64,000 nt of DNA from NCBI GenBank assembly GCA_026391735.1, contig JAPLDL010000022.1, positions 124,001-188,000 on the forward strand, read 5' to 3'. Positions 24,412 through 33,261 of the stretch are shown here, in pieces. The DNA is from Bacteroidota bacterium. GTDB lineage: Bacteria; Bacteroidota; Bacteroidia; Bacteroidales; FEN-979. Positions within the stretch are counted from its first letter, which is position 1, and every line of letters starts with the position of its first letter. The notes below the pieces were generated by a model. That model searched no databases, had not been told where the DNA came from, and saw only the letters and a program-made list of their open reading frames with translations. The translations under genes and the position numbers were made by a program.

Positions 24412-27152
24412 CAGAATTTGAATTGATAGTTGATGGATGGAATGATCCCTGCAACCGAGATGGTTGTTGGGATAAGCTGGTAACCTCCCTGCAGATTCGA
24501 GGGAACCACCAGGTTCCCGTTACTGTCCATGATACGGTTAAAACTCATCGAATACGGGTTGTACCTTCCGTAAGCATTATATAATGTAAGGATCACATTT
24601 TGCTGGAAGCGTTTTTCGGGTTTGCTTATACGGTAGGTCACTGAAAGGTCGAGGCGGTGGTAATCGGGAAGCCTGCTGTTGTTGCGGGCGCCGTAAACGG
24701 GGACGGAATAGCCGTTGTTATAGTAAAAACCGGTAGGCGTTGTGACCGGGCTGCCCGTGTGGTAATACCACACTGCCGAAAAGGCCCAATGGCGGTGGTT
24801 GTCGTATGAGATGTTGATACAAACGTCGTTCGGACTGTCGAAATTCGACGGATAGGTCTCGCCGTTGTTCACCGAAGGGGTCTGCACCAGCGATCTGGAC
24901 CAGGTATAGGAAATCCAGCCGGTAAGCCTGCCTTCGGCTTTCCTTAGCATCAGCTCAATCCCGTAAGCCCAGGCTTTCCCGAACCGGAGTTCTCCTTCGA
25001 TCAAAGGATTGTACAGCAGGTTGGCATGGTCTTTATAATCCAGATGGTCGATATAAGCTTTGTAAAACACTTCGGCGCTGAAGAGCAGCCTGTCATGGGA
25101 GAATTTATGGTAGCCGCCGAGCGCCCATTGGTCGGCTTTCTGAGCCGGGATGTTCGGTCCGCAGGGAACCCAAACATCGAGCGAGGTAAACGGGCCGGTG
25201 GAATTCGACAGCTGCTGAATGAACTGGGTGTTTCGGCTGTATCCGAACTTCAGGGAAGTCCTTTCTGTAATATTGTATATAATACTGATCCTGGGCTCAG
25301 GGCTGAAATATGTGAAATAGGAAATATAATTCTTGTATTTCGCCGAATCGATTAGCTGGTAATTGGCATCAAAAGAATATACCGTAGTAGAGCCCAGGTC
25401 CTGCCAAAGCGGCAGGCGTATCCCGTATTTGAAAACGATATGGTTTCCAAGTCTTTGTTCGTTGCCGAGATACAGCACATATTCCATGGAATTGTACCTG
25501 GGGACCGATATGCCGGCCGAAGTCTTATCGGAGCCGGAGCTATGGTTGAGGTTGCCCGGATTTGAGTTGTAATTCGTAACCTCGAGTCCCGAACGCAAGG
25601 TATTGCCGGAATTCAGGAACCAGGTAAAATCCGATTTAAATGTGAGGTTTGAGATGGAGGAAGTCCAGAAGCTATTCTGGCTTTCGGTAGTATAGAGGTA
25701 ATAATTATACCGGCTGTAATTGAGGGTTGTATTAGAAAAAAGTTTTTTATTGAAGACGTAGTTCCAGCGGGCTGTCCCGAGGATATTGTTCCAGCTTATG
25801 CCGAAGGTGCGGTATGCCGATTCGTTTAAACGGCTGAAGTCGTCGCGGCCGGTGTAAAAGGTGAGATAGAACCGGTTGTTTTCATTGGCAATAAGGTTCA
25901 GCTTGGCATTAATGTCATAAAACTGGATGTTGAAACTGGGCTGGTCTTTCAGGAGATAATTAAGCCAGTTTAGCGTCGACAGCCGCCCGGAGACAAAAAA
26001 GGATGCGTGGTTTTTCCAGATAGGGCCTTCAACGGAGATGTTGGAGGCATAGGGGCCCAGGTTCCCGCTGAAACCAAAGCGTTTCATATTCCCTTCCCTG
26101 GCGGTCACATCCACAACAGAGCTGAGCCTCCCTCCGAAACGGGGAGGGAAATCCCCTTTGTATACCTGGATATCATTCACTGCATCGGGCGACAGAGCAG
26201 AGAAAAACCCGAACAGGTGAGAAGGATTATAAATAGGTGTTTCATCAAGCAGAAGGAGGTTCTGGTCGCTGTTACCGCCTCGTACATAATACAGTGATGA
26301 TCCGTCGCCGAAAGAGCGGATGCCCGGAACGGCCTGTAAGGCTTTAAGGATGTCGGGTGCCCCTGCAAATCCCGGCAGGCTGGCCAGGGTCCGGCTGGAA
26401 AAATTAAAATCACTTAACTGGCTGCGGCGGATATCGGATCCCGCTTCTTTAGGTTTTACCTCCACTTCCTTGATGTCCAGCCTGATCTCTTCCAATTCCT
26501 TGCTGATGCGCTGATCGGAAGTTACATCGGTTTCTTCCATGATTTCCCTGAAGCCCAGGAATGAATAATCCAGTACATACTTTCCTTCGGGAAGCGTAAG
26601 GGAATAAAATCCATAGGAGTTTGAATTGGTCCCGTACGTCGTCCCACGGGCAAAGACATCGGCGCCGATGAGCACTTCCCCGCTGTTCTTTTCCCTGATA
26701 AACCCGCTAATGGTAAAATGACGGGGAGGCCTGGCTTGTTCTACATGCTGAGGATTCAGTAAAGCTGCAGGAAGTTTAAGTACGATCTGGTTTTCAAGTT
26801 CAAAAAAAGTGATGCCATAAGGCTTGAGAATATCATCCAGCACTTCCTTTAAAGGTTTATTATAGCAATTGATGCTGACGGTTTTATCGGAAGGAATGTT
26901 CTGCGGATTATAAGAGAAATTAACTTTTCCTTCCTCGGTGATAGTTTTAAGAGCTTCCTGAAGAGGTTTGTTTTTAATATTTATACTGATGGGTTTATCA
27001 AGGATCTGGGCATTCAGACTGAACTCCGCAAGCAGGAGAAGGACGACAATCCGACATCTGACATCTGATATCCGATATCTGATGTCGGATATCAGATATC
27101 GGATATCAGATGTCAGATGTAACAATTGTTTACTCCTTAGCGCTATCTGCAT
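24411..27152 (-). CDS. TonB-dependent receptor with STN and CarboxypepD-like domains
   Basis: The 913-residue outer membrane receptor begins with a signal region, then an STN domain (about residues 55-115, KPISINIKNKPLQEALKTI, where FecA-type receptors contact the anti-sigma factor), a carboxypeptidase-regulatory-like domain (about 145-225, FTISGFIREKNSGEVLIGA), a plug (LPGFAGAPDILKALQAVPGI), and a beta barrel ending in a C-terminal phenylalanine (SINYQFKF). A repeat array lies inside the signal peptide: the N-region MQIALRSKQLL and the hydrophobic core IVVLLLLAEFSLNA are split by about 23 repeat-encoded residues. The ATG overlaps fecR by 10 bp. The ligand is unknown. Confidence 0.92.
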   Translation of the reverse strand: MQIALRSKQLLHLTSDIRYLISDIRYRISDVRCRIVVLLLLAEFSLNAQILDKPISINIKNKPLQEALKTITEEGKVNFSYNPQNIPSDKTVSINCYNKPLKEVLDDILKPYGITFFELENQIVLKLPAALLNPQHVEQARPPRHFTISGFIREKNSGEVLIGADVFARGTTYGTNSNSYGFYSLTLPEGKYVLDYSFLGFREIMEETDVTSDQRISKELEEIRLDIKEVEVKPKEAGSDIRRSQLSDFNFSSRTLASLPGFAGAPDILKALQAVPGIRSFGDGSSLYYVRGGNSDQNLLLLDETPIYNPSHLFGFFSALSPDAVNDIQVYKGDFPPRFGGRLSSVVDVTAREGNMKRFGFSGNLGPYASNISVEGPIWKNHASFFVSGRLSTLNWLNYLLKDQPSFNIQFYDINAKLNLIANENNRFYLTFYTGRDDFSRLNESAYRTFGISWNNILGTARWNYVFNKKLFSNTTLNYSRYNYYLYTTESQNSFWTSSISNLTFKSDFTWFLNSGNTLRSGLEVTNYNSNPGNLNHSSGSDKTSAGISVPRYNSMEYVLYLGNEQRLGNHIVFKYGIRLPLWQDLGSTTVYSFDANYQLIDSAKYKNYISYFTYFSPEPRISIIYNITERTSLKFGYSRNTQFIQQLSNSTGPFTSLDVWVPCGPNIPAQKADQWALGGYHKFSHDRLLFSAEVFYKAYIDHLDYKDHANLLYNPLIEGELRFGKAWAYGIELMLRKAEGRLTGWISYTWSRSLVQTPSVNNGETYPSNFDSPNDVCINISYDNHRHWAFSAVWYYHTGSPVTTPTGFYYNNGYSVPVYGARNNSRLPDYHRLDLSVTYRISKPEKRFQQNVILTLYNAYGRYNPYSMSFNRIMDSNGNLVVPSNLQGGYQLIPTTISVAGIIPSINYQFKF
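27047..27120. repeat. 7-bp array with 30-bp perfect inverted repeat in a signal peptide
   Basis: About ten heptads of the ACATCTG/ATATCAG family. Positions 27054-27083 and 27091-27120 are perfect reverse complements (30 bp) around the 7-bp centre GTCGGAT. It lies wholly inside the TonB receptor frame, between the basic start and the hydrophobic core of the signal peptide. Confidence 0.93.
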
Positions 27153-28171
27153 CCCTTGCCGGATATTTCCACCAAAGATCCGGAATTCCTGATATCTACA
27201 TCTAACGTTGCTTTAAGCACGTTTAGTACAGATTCAAGGGATTGATTGTCAAACGTTGCAGTAAGGCGGCACCGGGCCAAAACAGGGTCTGTGAGGCGAA
27301 TATCTGCCTGGTAAACTTTGCTTAGGGTTGCAACTACTAAATTCATGGGATCGTTGCTGAAGGCTATCTTCCGGGTTTTCCATGCCATATAATTGGCGTC
27401 CTTGTTGCTGCTGATATTGATCTGGTTCCCATGGATGACCGCTTTCTCGCCCGGATTAAGCACCCTGGCCTGGCCGCTTTGGTTTTCAAAATACAGTTCA
27501 ACTTTACCTGTAGTAAGCACCAGTTCGAAATCCCCGCTCTTTGAACGGGTATTGATATAGAACGAAGTCCCTTTCACCTCGACACGTATCCCGTCGGTGG
27601 CAATGATAAAAGGCTTTGAAGCATTATGCGCCACATCAAAGTAGGCTTCACCGTCAAGTGTTACAGCCCTTTTCCCCCCCTTAAATTGTTCAGAGTATTT
27701 GATCATTGCACCCGAATTCAGAGTGACTTTTGAACCGTCGGGCAAAAGGGTTTCCATACGGGTGGTGCCGGCGGAAAGTTCTTTCATGGCCGGCTGGCTG
27801 AGGTAACGGAAAAGGAAAAGTGAAGGAATGATGAGAAGCACAATAACCGCAGCGACCCTCAGCAACTGCCTGTAAATCGGAATAACATTCCTATTACGCC
27901 CGTAGCGCATAAAGCGATCTTCGCCTTCATCATGATCTTTAACAATTCCTGCCCGTTTTTCAAAAGTCTCCCATTCCTGGTCTACATTTGCAGCTTCAAC
28001 CACACGCGCTCCCTCAATGGCCATCCAGGCATGTTGAGAATCTCTGAAAATGGTTTGATTAGCGGAGTCCTGATTAGCCCATGCCGACAGCTCTGAAATC
28101 TCGGCAGGGGTTGCTTCCCCGCAGAAATACTTCGCGATAAGCTCTTCAAAATATGCAGGATCTTTTTCCAT
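27143..28171 (-). CDS. FecR family anti-sigma factor
   Basis: The 342-residue protein has a cytoplasmic N-terminal domain that would hold the sigma factor (residues 1-105, with FEELIAKYFCGEATPAEISELSAW), a single membrane helix (about 108-128, LLRVAAVIVLLIIPSLFLFRY), and a periplasmic FecR domain (TTRMETLLPDGSKVTLNSGAMIKY, VTLDGEAYFDVAHN). The C-terminus (FDNQSLESVLNVLKATLDVDI) resembles an STN-binding domain seen in Bacteroidota FecR proteins. It relays signals from the TonB receptor to the ECF sigma factor encoded just upstream. Confidence 0.93.
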   Translation of the reverse strand: MEKDPAYFEELIAKYFCGEATPAEISELSAWANQDSANQTIFRDSQHAWMAIEGARVVEAANVDQEWETFEKRAGIVKDHDEGEDRFMRYGRNRNVIPIYRQLLRVAAVIVLLIIPSLFLFRYLSQPAMKELSAGTTRMETLLPDGSKVTLNSGAMIKYSEQFKGGKRAVTLDGEAYFDVAHNASKPFIIATDGIRVEVKGTSFYINTRSKSGDFELVLTTGKVELYFENQSGQARVLNPGEKAVIHGNQINISSNKDANYMAWKTRKIAFSNDPMNLVVATLSKVYQADIRLTDPVLARCRLTATFDNQSLESVLNVLKATLDVDIRNSGSLVEISGKGCR

Positions 28172-28228
28172 GATTACTAATTATACACCTTAAACCTTGT
28201 TCACCCTGATACTATTGTAAAAAAAAGA

Positions 28229-28744
28229 TCAATTCGGTTTTATCCTTATCCTGAGATGAGCCAGGGCCTTCGACATCTGAGTTTCAACCGTTTTAACCGA
28301 GATCTGCAAATGGTCGGCGATCTGCTGGTATTTCATCTGCTCAAAACGGTTCAAACGAAAAACCTCTCTGCATTTTTCAGGTAGTTCGTCAATGGCATTG
28401 TGGATCTGACGGCTGAGTTCCTTGAATTCGATAGTGTCTGCGTCTTCTGATGAGGGTAAAGGCAAAAGCCCTCCCAGGCTGAGCAATGTCCCGGCATAAC
28501 GCTTGTTGTCGCGGAGATAGTTAAGGCAACGGTTCCTGATTGAGGCGGAGAGATAGGATTTTACCTCCCGTTCCGGATCAATGGAATCCCTTTTCTCCCA
28601 GAGATTGATAAAGGCTTCCTGAACGATCTCTTTTGCAGCTTCTTCTTCCTTAACATAGCGGATAGCAAAGAACAGCATGCCTTTATATTCGCTTCGGAAT
28701 AAAGCTTCAAACTGGGATCTGGACAATCCTTGATCTGGATTCAT
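28229..28744 (-). CDS. ECF RNA polymerase sigma factor (Bacteroidota FecI-like)
   Basis: The 171-residue protein has region 2 (FEALFRSEYKGMLFFAIRYVKEEEAAKEIVQEAFINLWEKR pattern, residues 11-51) and region 4 (LPEKCREVFRLNRFEQMKYQQIADHLQISVKTVETQM, residues 118-155), typical of sigma-70 family ECF proteins that drive surface-signalling loci. It is 57 bp upstream of fecR and reads in the same direction, so sigma, FecR, receptor, DUF4249 and perhaps the last lipoprotein form one operon that would be self-activated when the receptor binds its ligand. Confidence 0.95.
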   Translation of the reverse strand: MNPDQGLSRSQFEALFRSEYKGMLFFAIRYVKEEEAAKEIVQEAFINLWEKRDSIDPEREVKSYLSASIRNRCLNYLRDNKRYAGTLLSLGGLLPLPSSEDADTIEFKELSRQIHNAIDELPEKCREVFRLNRFEQMKYQQIADHLQISVKTVETQMSKALAHLRIRIKPN

Positions 28745-28786
28745 ATTGCCTGGTTCTCAACGTGGCTGTGGCCCGATCATTAGTTG

Positions 28787-29284
28787 TCAGCCCTGCTGGT
28801 TTTCATATTCCTGTAACTCGTTATACACATAATCGAGGTTAACCCCTGATTGCCTGAACATATTTTCGCTTTCCTGGCTGTCATGGTATTTCCTTTCGCA
28901 GACGACGCGTTCTATTCCGCAGTTGATGATCAGCATGGCGCAGGTGCGGCAAGGGGTCATCCGGCAGTAGATTGTGGCTCCCTGAAGCGAAATACCCAAC
29001 CTGGCGGCCTGGCAGATGGCATTTTGTTCAGCATGAACGGTGCGCATGCAATGCTGGGTAACACGTCCGTCTTCATGAGACAGTTTCTTCATGAGGTGGC
29101 CTACCTCGTCGCAATGCGGTAAACCGCGCGGACTGCCTACGTAACCTGTGACCAGGATCTGCTTATCACGTGCGATCACACAGCCGCTCCGGCCGCGGTC
29201 GCAGGTTGCACGTTTGGCAACAGTATTGGCAATCTCCATAAAATACTGGTCCCAGCTGGGACGTATATAGTGCTGTTCTTCCAT
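28787..29284 (-). CDS. Deoxycytidylate (dCMP) deaminase
   Basis: The enzyme deaminates dCMP to dUMP for thymidylate synthesis. The 165-residue protein has the zinc-dependent cytidine deaminase motif HAEQNA (His at about 84, catalytic Glu at 86) and PCRTCAM (Cys at 112 and 115), preceded by CDRGRSGCVIARDKQILVTGYVGSPRG, typical of ComEB/dCMP deaminases. Its start lies 1 bp after the stop of a nucleotide-kinase-like gene on the same strand, suggesting a nucleotide-metabolism pair. Confidence 0.93.
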   Translation of the reverse strand: MEEQHYIRPSWDQYFMEIANTVAKRATCDRGRSGCVIARDKQILVTGYVGSPRGLPHCDEVGHLMKKLSHEDGRVTQHCMRTVHAEQNAICQAARLGISLQGATIYCRMTPCRTCAMLIINCGIERVVCERKYHDSQESENMFRQSGVNLDYVYNELQEYENQQG

Positions 29285-29285
29285 T

Positions 29286-29837
29286 TCAGAAATTTTTTAA
29301 AATGTCCTCCACCTGCCGGTACAACTGCTCCCGGCTGCCGTTGTTGGTCAGCAAAAAATCGGCCATCCGGATACATTCTCTTATATTTTGTTTATCCGGG
29401 TCGGCGGATGTCATCTCCCTTTGCTCATTTTCGGTGAATGTAGCAAAAGAAACAGTATCGGTCTCGGATTTTCTTTCAAGTATTCTTTCGTAACGCAGTT
29501 TGGGATCGGCATCCACGGCAAGCAGGAAGAAATTTCCTTTTGACTTCAAAGAAGCCGCTTCCCCCGGGGTCCGTATACTTTCAATGATACAGTTTTCGCC
29601 TGTGGAGGAGGCCTGTTTGTACAAACTGTCAACAATGTAAGAAGGGCCATAGCTCTTCCTGAGCCTGTTTCCAAGGAGGAACATGCTATCGCGGTTCTCG
29701 GGCATCCCTTCCAGCCTGATCAGTTCAAGCAGAAAGCCACGAACCGAGAAATGTTTAAGCCCTCTTGATCTCTCAAGATATTCCACCACGGTGCCTTTCC
29801 CGGCACCTAAAGTTCCCGTTATTCCTATACATACCAT
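29286..29837 (-). CDS. AAA/P-loop nucleotide kinase-like protein
   Basis: From the ATG at 29837 this is a 183-residue P-loop protein, with Walker A GTLGAGKGT at residues 8-16 and a later VDADPKLRYERILERK segment, as in dephospho-CoA and (d)NMP kinases. The substrate is not clear; adjacency to dCMP deaminase suggests a nucleotide or nucleoside. A longer frame extends to 29978, but the P-loop sits directly after MVCIGITG, and the longer version overlaps the manA promoter region, so the short form is preferred. Confidence 0.78.
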   Translation of the reverse strand: MVCIGITGTLGAGKGTVVEYLERSRGLKHFSVRGFLLELIRLEGMPENRDSMFLLGNRLRKSYGPSYIVDSLYKQASSTGENCIIESIRTPGEAASLKSKGNFFLLAVDADPKLRYERILERKSETDTVSFATFTENEQREMTSADPDKQNIRECIRMADFLLTNNGSREQLYRQVEDILKNF

Positions 29838-29876
29838 TTCAGTCGTATTACTGAATTTCAGATCCCATGGAAATGT

Positions 29877-29884
29877 TAATTTTG
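29877..29884 (+). promoter_or_regulatory. Promoter -7 element for manA
   Basis: TAATTTTG, exact TAnnTTTG match, 65 bp before the manA ATG at 29950 and 39 bp from the divergent kinase start. Confidence 0.5.
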
Positions 29885-29949
29885 CTGCATGGAAGGATCC
29901 AAATTTACAAATTAAACGAAATGTCTTCCTTTTAGAAAACAGATTTTTT

Positions 29950-30930
29950 ATGAATACATTGTACCCCTTAAAATTCAAACCATTGTTCCGGGAAAAGATA
30001 TGGGGAGGGCAAAAGATGAAATCCGCGCTCGGAATAGATTTTACCCCTCACCCGGGTATCGGAGAGGCCTGGATGCTTTCGGGTGTTCCGGGATCACAAA
30101 CCAAAGTCAGGAATGGGTTTCTCAAAGGAAACGAGCTGAACGAACTCCTGGAAATATACATGGATGAGCTTGTAGGGGAGAAAAATTTTACAAGACACAA
30201 GGACGAGTTTCCCATCCTTATCAAATTCATCGACGCCCATGACTGGCTTTCGGTGCAGGTACATCCCGACGATACGCTCGCTGCGAAACGCAAGCTGGGA
30301 GGCGGCAAGACCGAGATGTGGTATGTGCTGGATGCAGAGCCGGGCGCCAGGCTGATCTCAGGTTTTAACAGGAAAATAGGCCGGGATTTTTATGTGAAAA
30401 CCGTAAATGATAAAACACTGAGCAATATCCTGAATTTTGAACCGGTAAAAAAGGGAGATGTTTTTTACATGCCGGCAGGCAGGGTCCATGCACTTGGTCC
30501 GGGCATCCTCCTGGCCGAAATCCAGCAAACATCCGACACCACTTACCGGATCTATGACTGGGACAGGGTCGACGACCAGGGCAATGCAAGGGAAATGCAT
30601 ACCGGGCTTGCCCTGGATGCAATTGATTTCTCAGTTCCGCCCTCTTACCGTACCGAATATGCACAGGAGAAAAACAAAACCGTGAACCTGGTGCAATGCA
30701 CGTATTTTATCACCAACCTGCTTGATTTCAACCTGGCCATCGCTAAAGATTATTCAGAGATCGACTCTTACGTTATCCTTATCTGCCTTGAAGGTGATGC
30801 TGAAATTGCTTACACATCGGGGAAAGAAAGCATTTCCAAAGGAGAGGTCCTGCTGTTGCCGGCAATCCTTGACAAGATCGTTCTCATTCCCGGCCCTTCA
30901 TGCCGCTTGATGGAAGTGTATACTATCTGA
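29950..30930 (+). CDS. manA: Mannose-6-phosphate isomerase, class I
   Basis: The enzyme interconverts mannose 6-phosphate and fructose 6-phosphate, feeding GDP-mannose and surface polysaccharides. From the ATG at 29950 it has 326 residues, the usual length of the short ManA form, with the zinc-site motifs VQVHPDDTLA and EMWYVLDAEPGA in the first cupin and MPAGRVHALGPG near residue 175. Nothing upstream of 29950 shows coding character, so the longer open frame from 29683 is rejected. Confidence 0.93.
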   Translation: MNTLYPLKFKPLFREKIWGGQKMKSALGIDFTPHPGIGEAWMLSGVPGSQTKVRNGFLKGNELNELLEIYMDELVGEKNFTRHKDEFPILIKFIDAHDWLSVQVHPDDTLAAKRKLGGGKTEMWYVLDAEPGARLISGFNRKIGRDFYVKTVNDKTLSNILNFEPVKKGDVFYMPAGRVHALGPGILLAEIQQTSDTTYRIYDWDRVDDQGNAREMHTGLALDAIDFSVPPSYRTEYAQEKNKTVNLVQCTYFITNLLDFNLAIAKDYSEIDSYVILICLEGDAEIAYTSGKESISKGEVLLLPAILDKIVLIPGPSCRLMEVYTI

Positions 30931-30941
30931 AAAAAAAACCA

Positions 30942-30949
30942 TAATTTTG
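30942..30949 (+). promoter_or_regulatory. Promoter -7 element for the TlpA-like gene
   Basis: TAATTTTG, exact TAnnTTTG match, 27 bp before the ATG at 30976, in the 45-bp gap after manA. Confidence 0.6.
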
Positions 30950-30975
30950 CTGCTGTTAACTTAATCACATCTCAA

Positions 30976-31503
30976 ATGAAAAAAGCAAGCCTTTTCTTGA
31001 TTTTTATATCCGCTTTCTTCTTTACGTTTGCCCAAAGCGAGGATGCTTCGGCCAAACGTAAAACAGTCCCTGTCGTCAACATCAAAGATGTCTTCGGCAA
31101 TGTGTTCAATACCGCGAATATTGAAAACGGAGGTAAACCGGTCATTATCGATTTCTGGGCTACCTGGTGCAAGCCCTGCGTACGCGAACTAAGCGCCATC
31201 TCTGATGTTTATGACGACTGGGTCAAAGAAACAGGAGTTAAGCTGTATGCTGTTTCTGTTGACGACCCCAGGTCTTCTTCTCAGGTTAAACCATTTGTTG
31301 ATGGAAAAGGATGGGTGTATACCATCCTGCTCGACCAGAATTCAGATCTCAAACGCGCAATGGGGGTGGGGCCTATTCCCCAGACCTTCATTCTGAACGG
31401 CAAGGGCGAGATCGTGTGGAGCCATACCACTTATGCCGAAGGGAATGAGAATGATATTATTGAAGTGGTGCGCAAAATAGTCAGAGGCGAAGAAATAAAG
31501 TAA
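30976..31503 (+). CDS. TlpA-like periplasmic thioredoxin
   Basis: The 175-residue protein has a signal peptide (KKASLFLIFISAFFFTFAQ) and a thioredoxin fold with the redox motif WCKPC at about residues 63-67 in IIDFWATWCKPCVREL. It also has the cis-proline segment GPIPQTFILNGKG. Such proteins reduce disulfides or cytochrome c maturation intermediates in the periplasm. It is followed 28 bp later by a DUF6029 outer membrane protein and then an Omp28-related lipoprotein that itself has a CxxC motif, so the three may act together on envelope disulfides. Confidence 0.9.
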   Translation: MKKASLFLIFISAFFFTFAQSEDASAKRKTVPVVNIKDVFGNVFNTANIENGGKPVIIDFWATWCKPCVRELSAISDVYDDWVKETGVKLYAVSVDDPRSSSQVKPFVDGKGWVYTILLDQNSDLKRAMGVGPIPQTFILNGKGEIVWSHTTYAEGNENDIIEVVRKIVRGEEIK

Positions 31504-31531
31504 TCTGCAAACAAAAATAAATCGAAAAGCA

Positions 31532-33238
31532 TTGAAAAATTTTACCCTGCTTTGTATTGGGATTGTGGCTTTAGGAATATTTCCGAGCCGCCTGCCGGCC
31601 CAGGATTTCCTGAAGAATGCCCAGGTTACCGGCTCTTTCCAGGCCGATGCCGCTTTATACCAGACTGATGCGGCTATGGGGATTACCTCCCAGTCGATCA
31701 ACGGACAACCCATCCGTATGAATGGATTCACCGAGGTGAATTATGAGTACAAGAATTTCTATGCCGGGATGAGGTTTGAAGCCTATCTTCCGCCTTTGCT
31801 CGGATATGACGCACAATACCAGGGCGCCGGGGTGCCTTACTGGTATATCAAATACAAGAACGACCTTCTTGAAATCACGGCAGGAAATTTTTATGAACAG
31901 TTTGCCCAGGGAATGACCTTCAGGACATACCAGGACTGGACCCTGGGTTACGACAATTCCATGAGAGGGCTCAGGGTGAAGTTCATGCCATCGAAAGGGA
32001 TCACCCTGACCGGTGTTTACGGCTTCCAGAGAACTTTCTGGATCCCCTACCAGAACAATAACCGGGGTATTGTCAAAGGCCTCGACGGGGATTTCAGCCT
32101 GAACGATATGTTCAATGCCCTTACCGATGCCAAACTCAAGATCACCCTCGGGGGCAGCTTTGTAAGCGATTACCAGGCTGGCAAGACGATGATCTATCCG
32201 GTCGGCGATAAAATATATACGTTTAACCTGCCCGAGAATGTGGCTTGTTATGGAGGAAGACTTAACCTGAACTATGCAGGGGTGAATTTTTATTCGGAGT
32301 ATGCCCATAAGATCAATGACCCCTCCCAGATGAACGTCTACATTTACAAACCTGGTAATTCCATCCTGTTTGACCTGTCGTATTCAAGAAAAAATTTCGG
32401 TGTTGAAATCAAATCCAAATGGATCGACAATTTCAGTTACAAATCGAACAGGAGTTATACTATCAACGGACTTGATATCAATTATCTGCCGGCAATAAAC
32501 AAAGAACACACCTATTTTCTTTCGTCCATGTATCCTTATGCAACCCAGACCACGGGTGAAGTGGGTATAGCTGCAGGTGTCATGTATACCATTCCCAAGA
32601 ATTCAAAGCTCGGGGGGAAAAACGGACTAACCATCGCTCTTGATTTCTCGCAGGTAAATTCGATAAAGAAGAATCCCGTCAATGATACCACTGCTCTTGG
32701 CCAGGCCGGGACCCTGGGATATTCCACTGGTTTTTATTCGATTGGTAACGAGGTGTACTGGCAGGAAACACAGGTGGAGGTTACCAAGAAATTCGGGAAA
32801 AAGGTTAAAGGCATCTTTGATTACCTCTACCAGACATACAACAAGGCCGTGGTGCAGGGCCATCCTGAAGATCCGATCATCTATTCACATATAGGCATTG
32901 GCGACGTGACCTATAATGTCAATAAAAAATTATCGCTTCGCTGGGAACTCCAGGGCTTATGGACCAAGCAGGATAACGGCAACTGGGCCGCCGGACTTAT
33001 GGAGATCACCATTTCACCCAAATGGTTTTTCTCGGTCAGTGACCAGTGGAATTATGGTAATTCCGATTCAGGCAAGCAGCTGCATTATTATAATATTGCT
33101 GCCGGGTTCGTTTATAATACATCCCGCATCCAATTGTCTTGGGGAAGGCAGCGTGAAGGCGTCATCTGCGTGGGTGGCGTTTGCCGCTACGTGCCCCAGT
33201 CAAGCGGCTTGACCCTTACCGTTACCAGCAGTTTTTAA
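31532..33238 (+). CDS. DUF6029 family outer membrane protein
   Basis: The 568-residue protein starts at TTG 31532 (the only start that gives the signal sequence KNFTLLCIGIVALGIFPSRLPAQ). The rest alternates aromatic and polar residues in beta-hairpin fashion, as expected for an outer membrane barrel, and it ends in SSGLTLTVTSSF with a C-terminal Phe. The sequence matches the DUF6029 pattern of Bacteroidota. Its function is unknown; its fixed position between a TlpA-like and an Omp28-related protein suggests a role in secretion or envelope biogenesis. Confidence 0.82.
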   Translation: MKNFTLLCIGIVALGIFPSRLPAQDFLKNAQVTGSFQADAALYQTDAAMGITSQSINGQPIRMNGFTEVNYEYKNFYAGMRFEAYLPPLLGYDAQYQGAGVPYWYIKYKNDLLEITAGNFYEQFAQGMTFRTYQDWTLGYDNSMRGLRVKFMPSKGITLTGVYGFQRTFWIPYQNNNRGIVKGLDGDFSLNDMFNALTDAKLKITLGGSFVSDYQAGKTMIYPVGDKIYTFNLPENVACYGGRLNLNYAGVNFYSEYAHKINDPSQMNVYIYKPGNSILFDLSYSRKNFGVEIKSKWIDNFSYKSNRSYTINGLDINYLPAINKEHTYFLSSMYPYATQTTGEVGIAAGVMYTIPKNSKLGGKNGLTIALDFSQVNSIKKNPVNDTTALGQAGTLGYSTGFYSIGNEVYWQETQVEVTKKFGKKVKGIFDYLYQTYNKAVVQGHPEDPIIYSHIGIGDVTYNVNKKLSLRWELQGLWTKQDNGNWAAGLMEITISPKWFFSVSDQWNYGNSDSGKQLHYYNIAAGFVYNTSRIQLSWGRQREGVICVGGVCRYVPQSSGLTLTVTSSF

Positions 33239-33261
33239 TCCCAATGATAATCTTAAACGAT

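Noticed and set aside
27054-27120. Intrinsic terminator from the 30-bp hairpin
   Set aside because: It lies within the open frame of the receptor and has no U-tract on either strand, so a transcription terminator is unlikely; a translational or switching role is the better reading.
29683-29949. N-terminal extension of manA
   Set aside because: It overlaps the divergent kinase on the other strand and lacks any ManA similarity; the conserved start is MNTLYPLKFKPLF.
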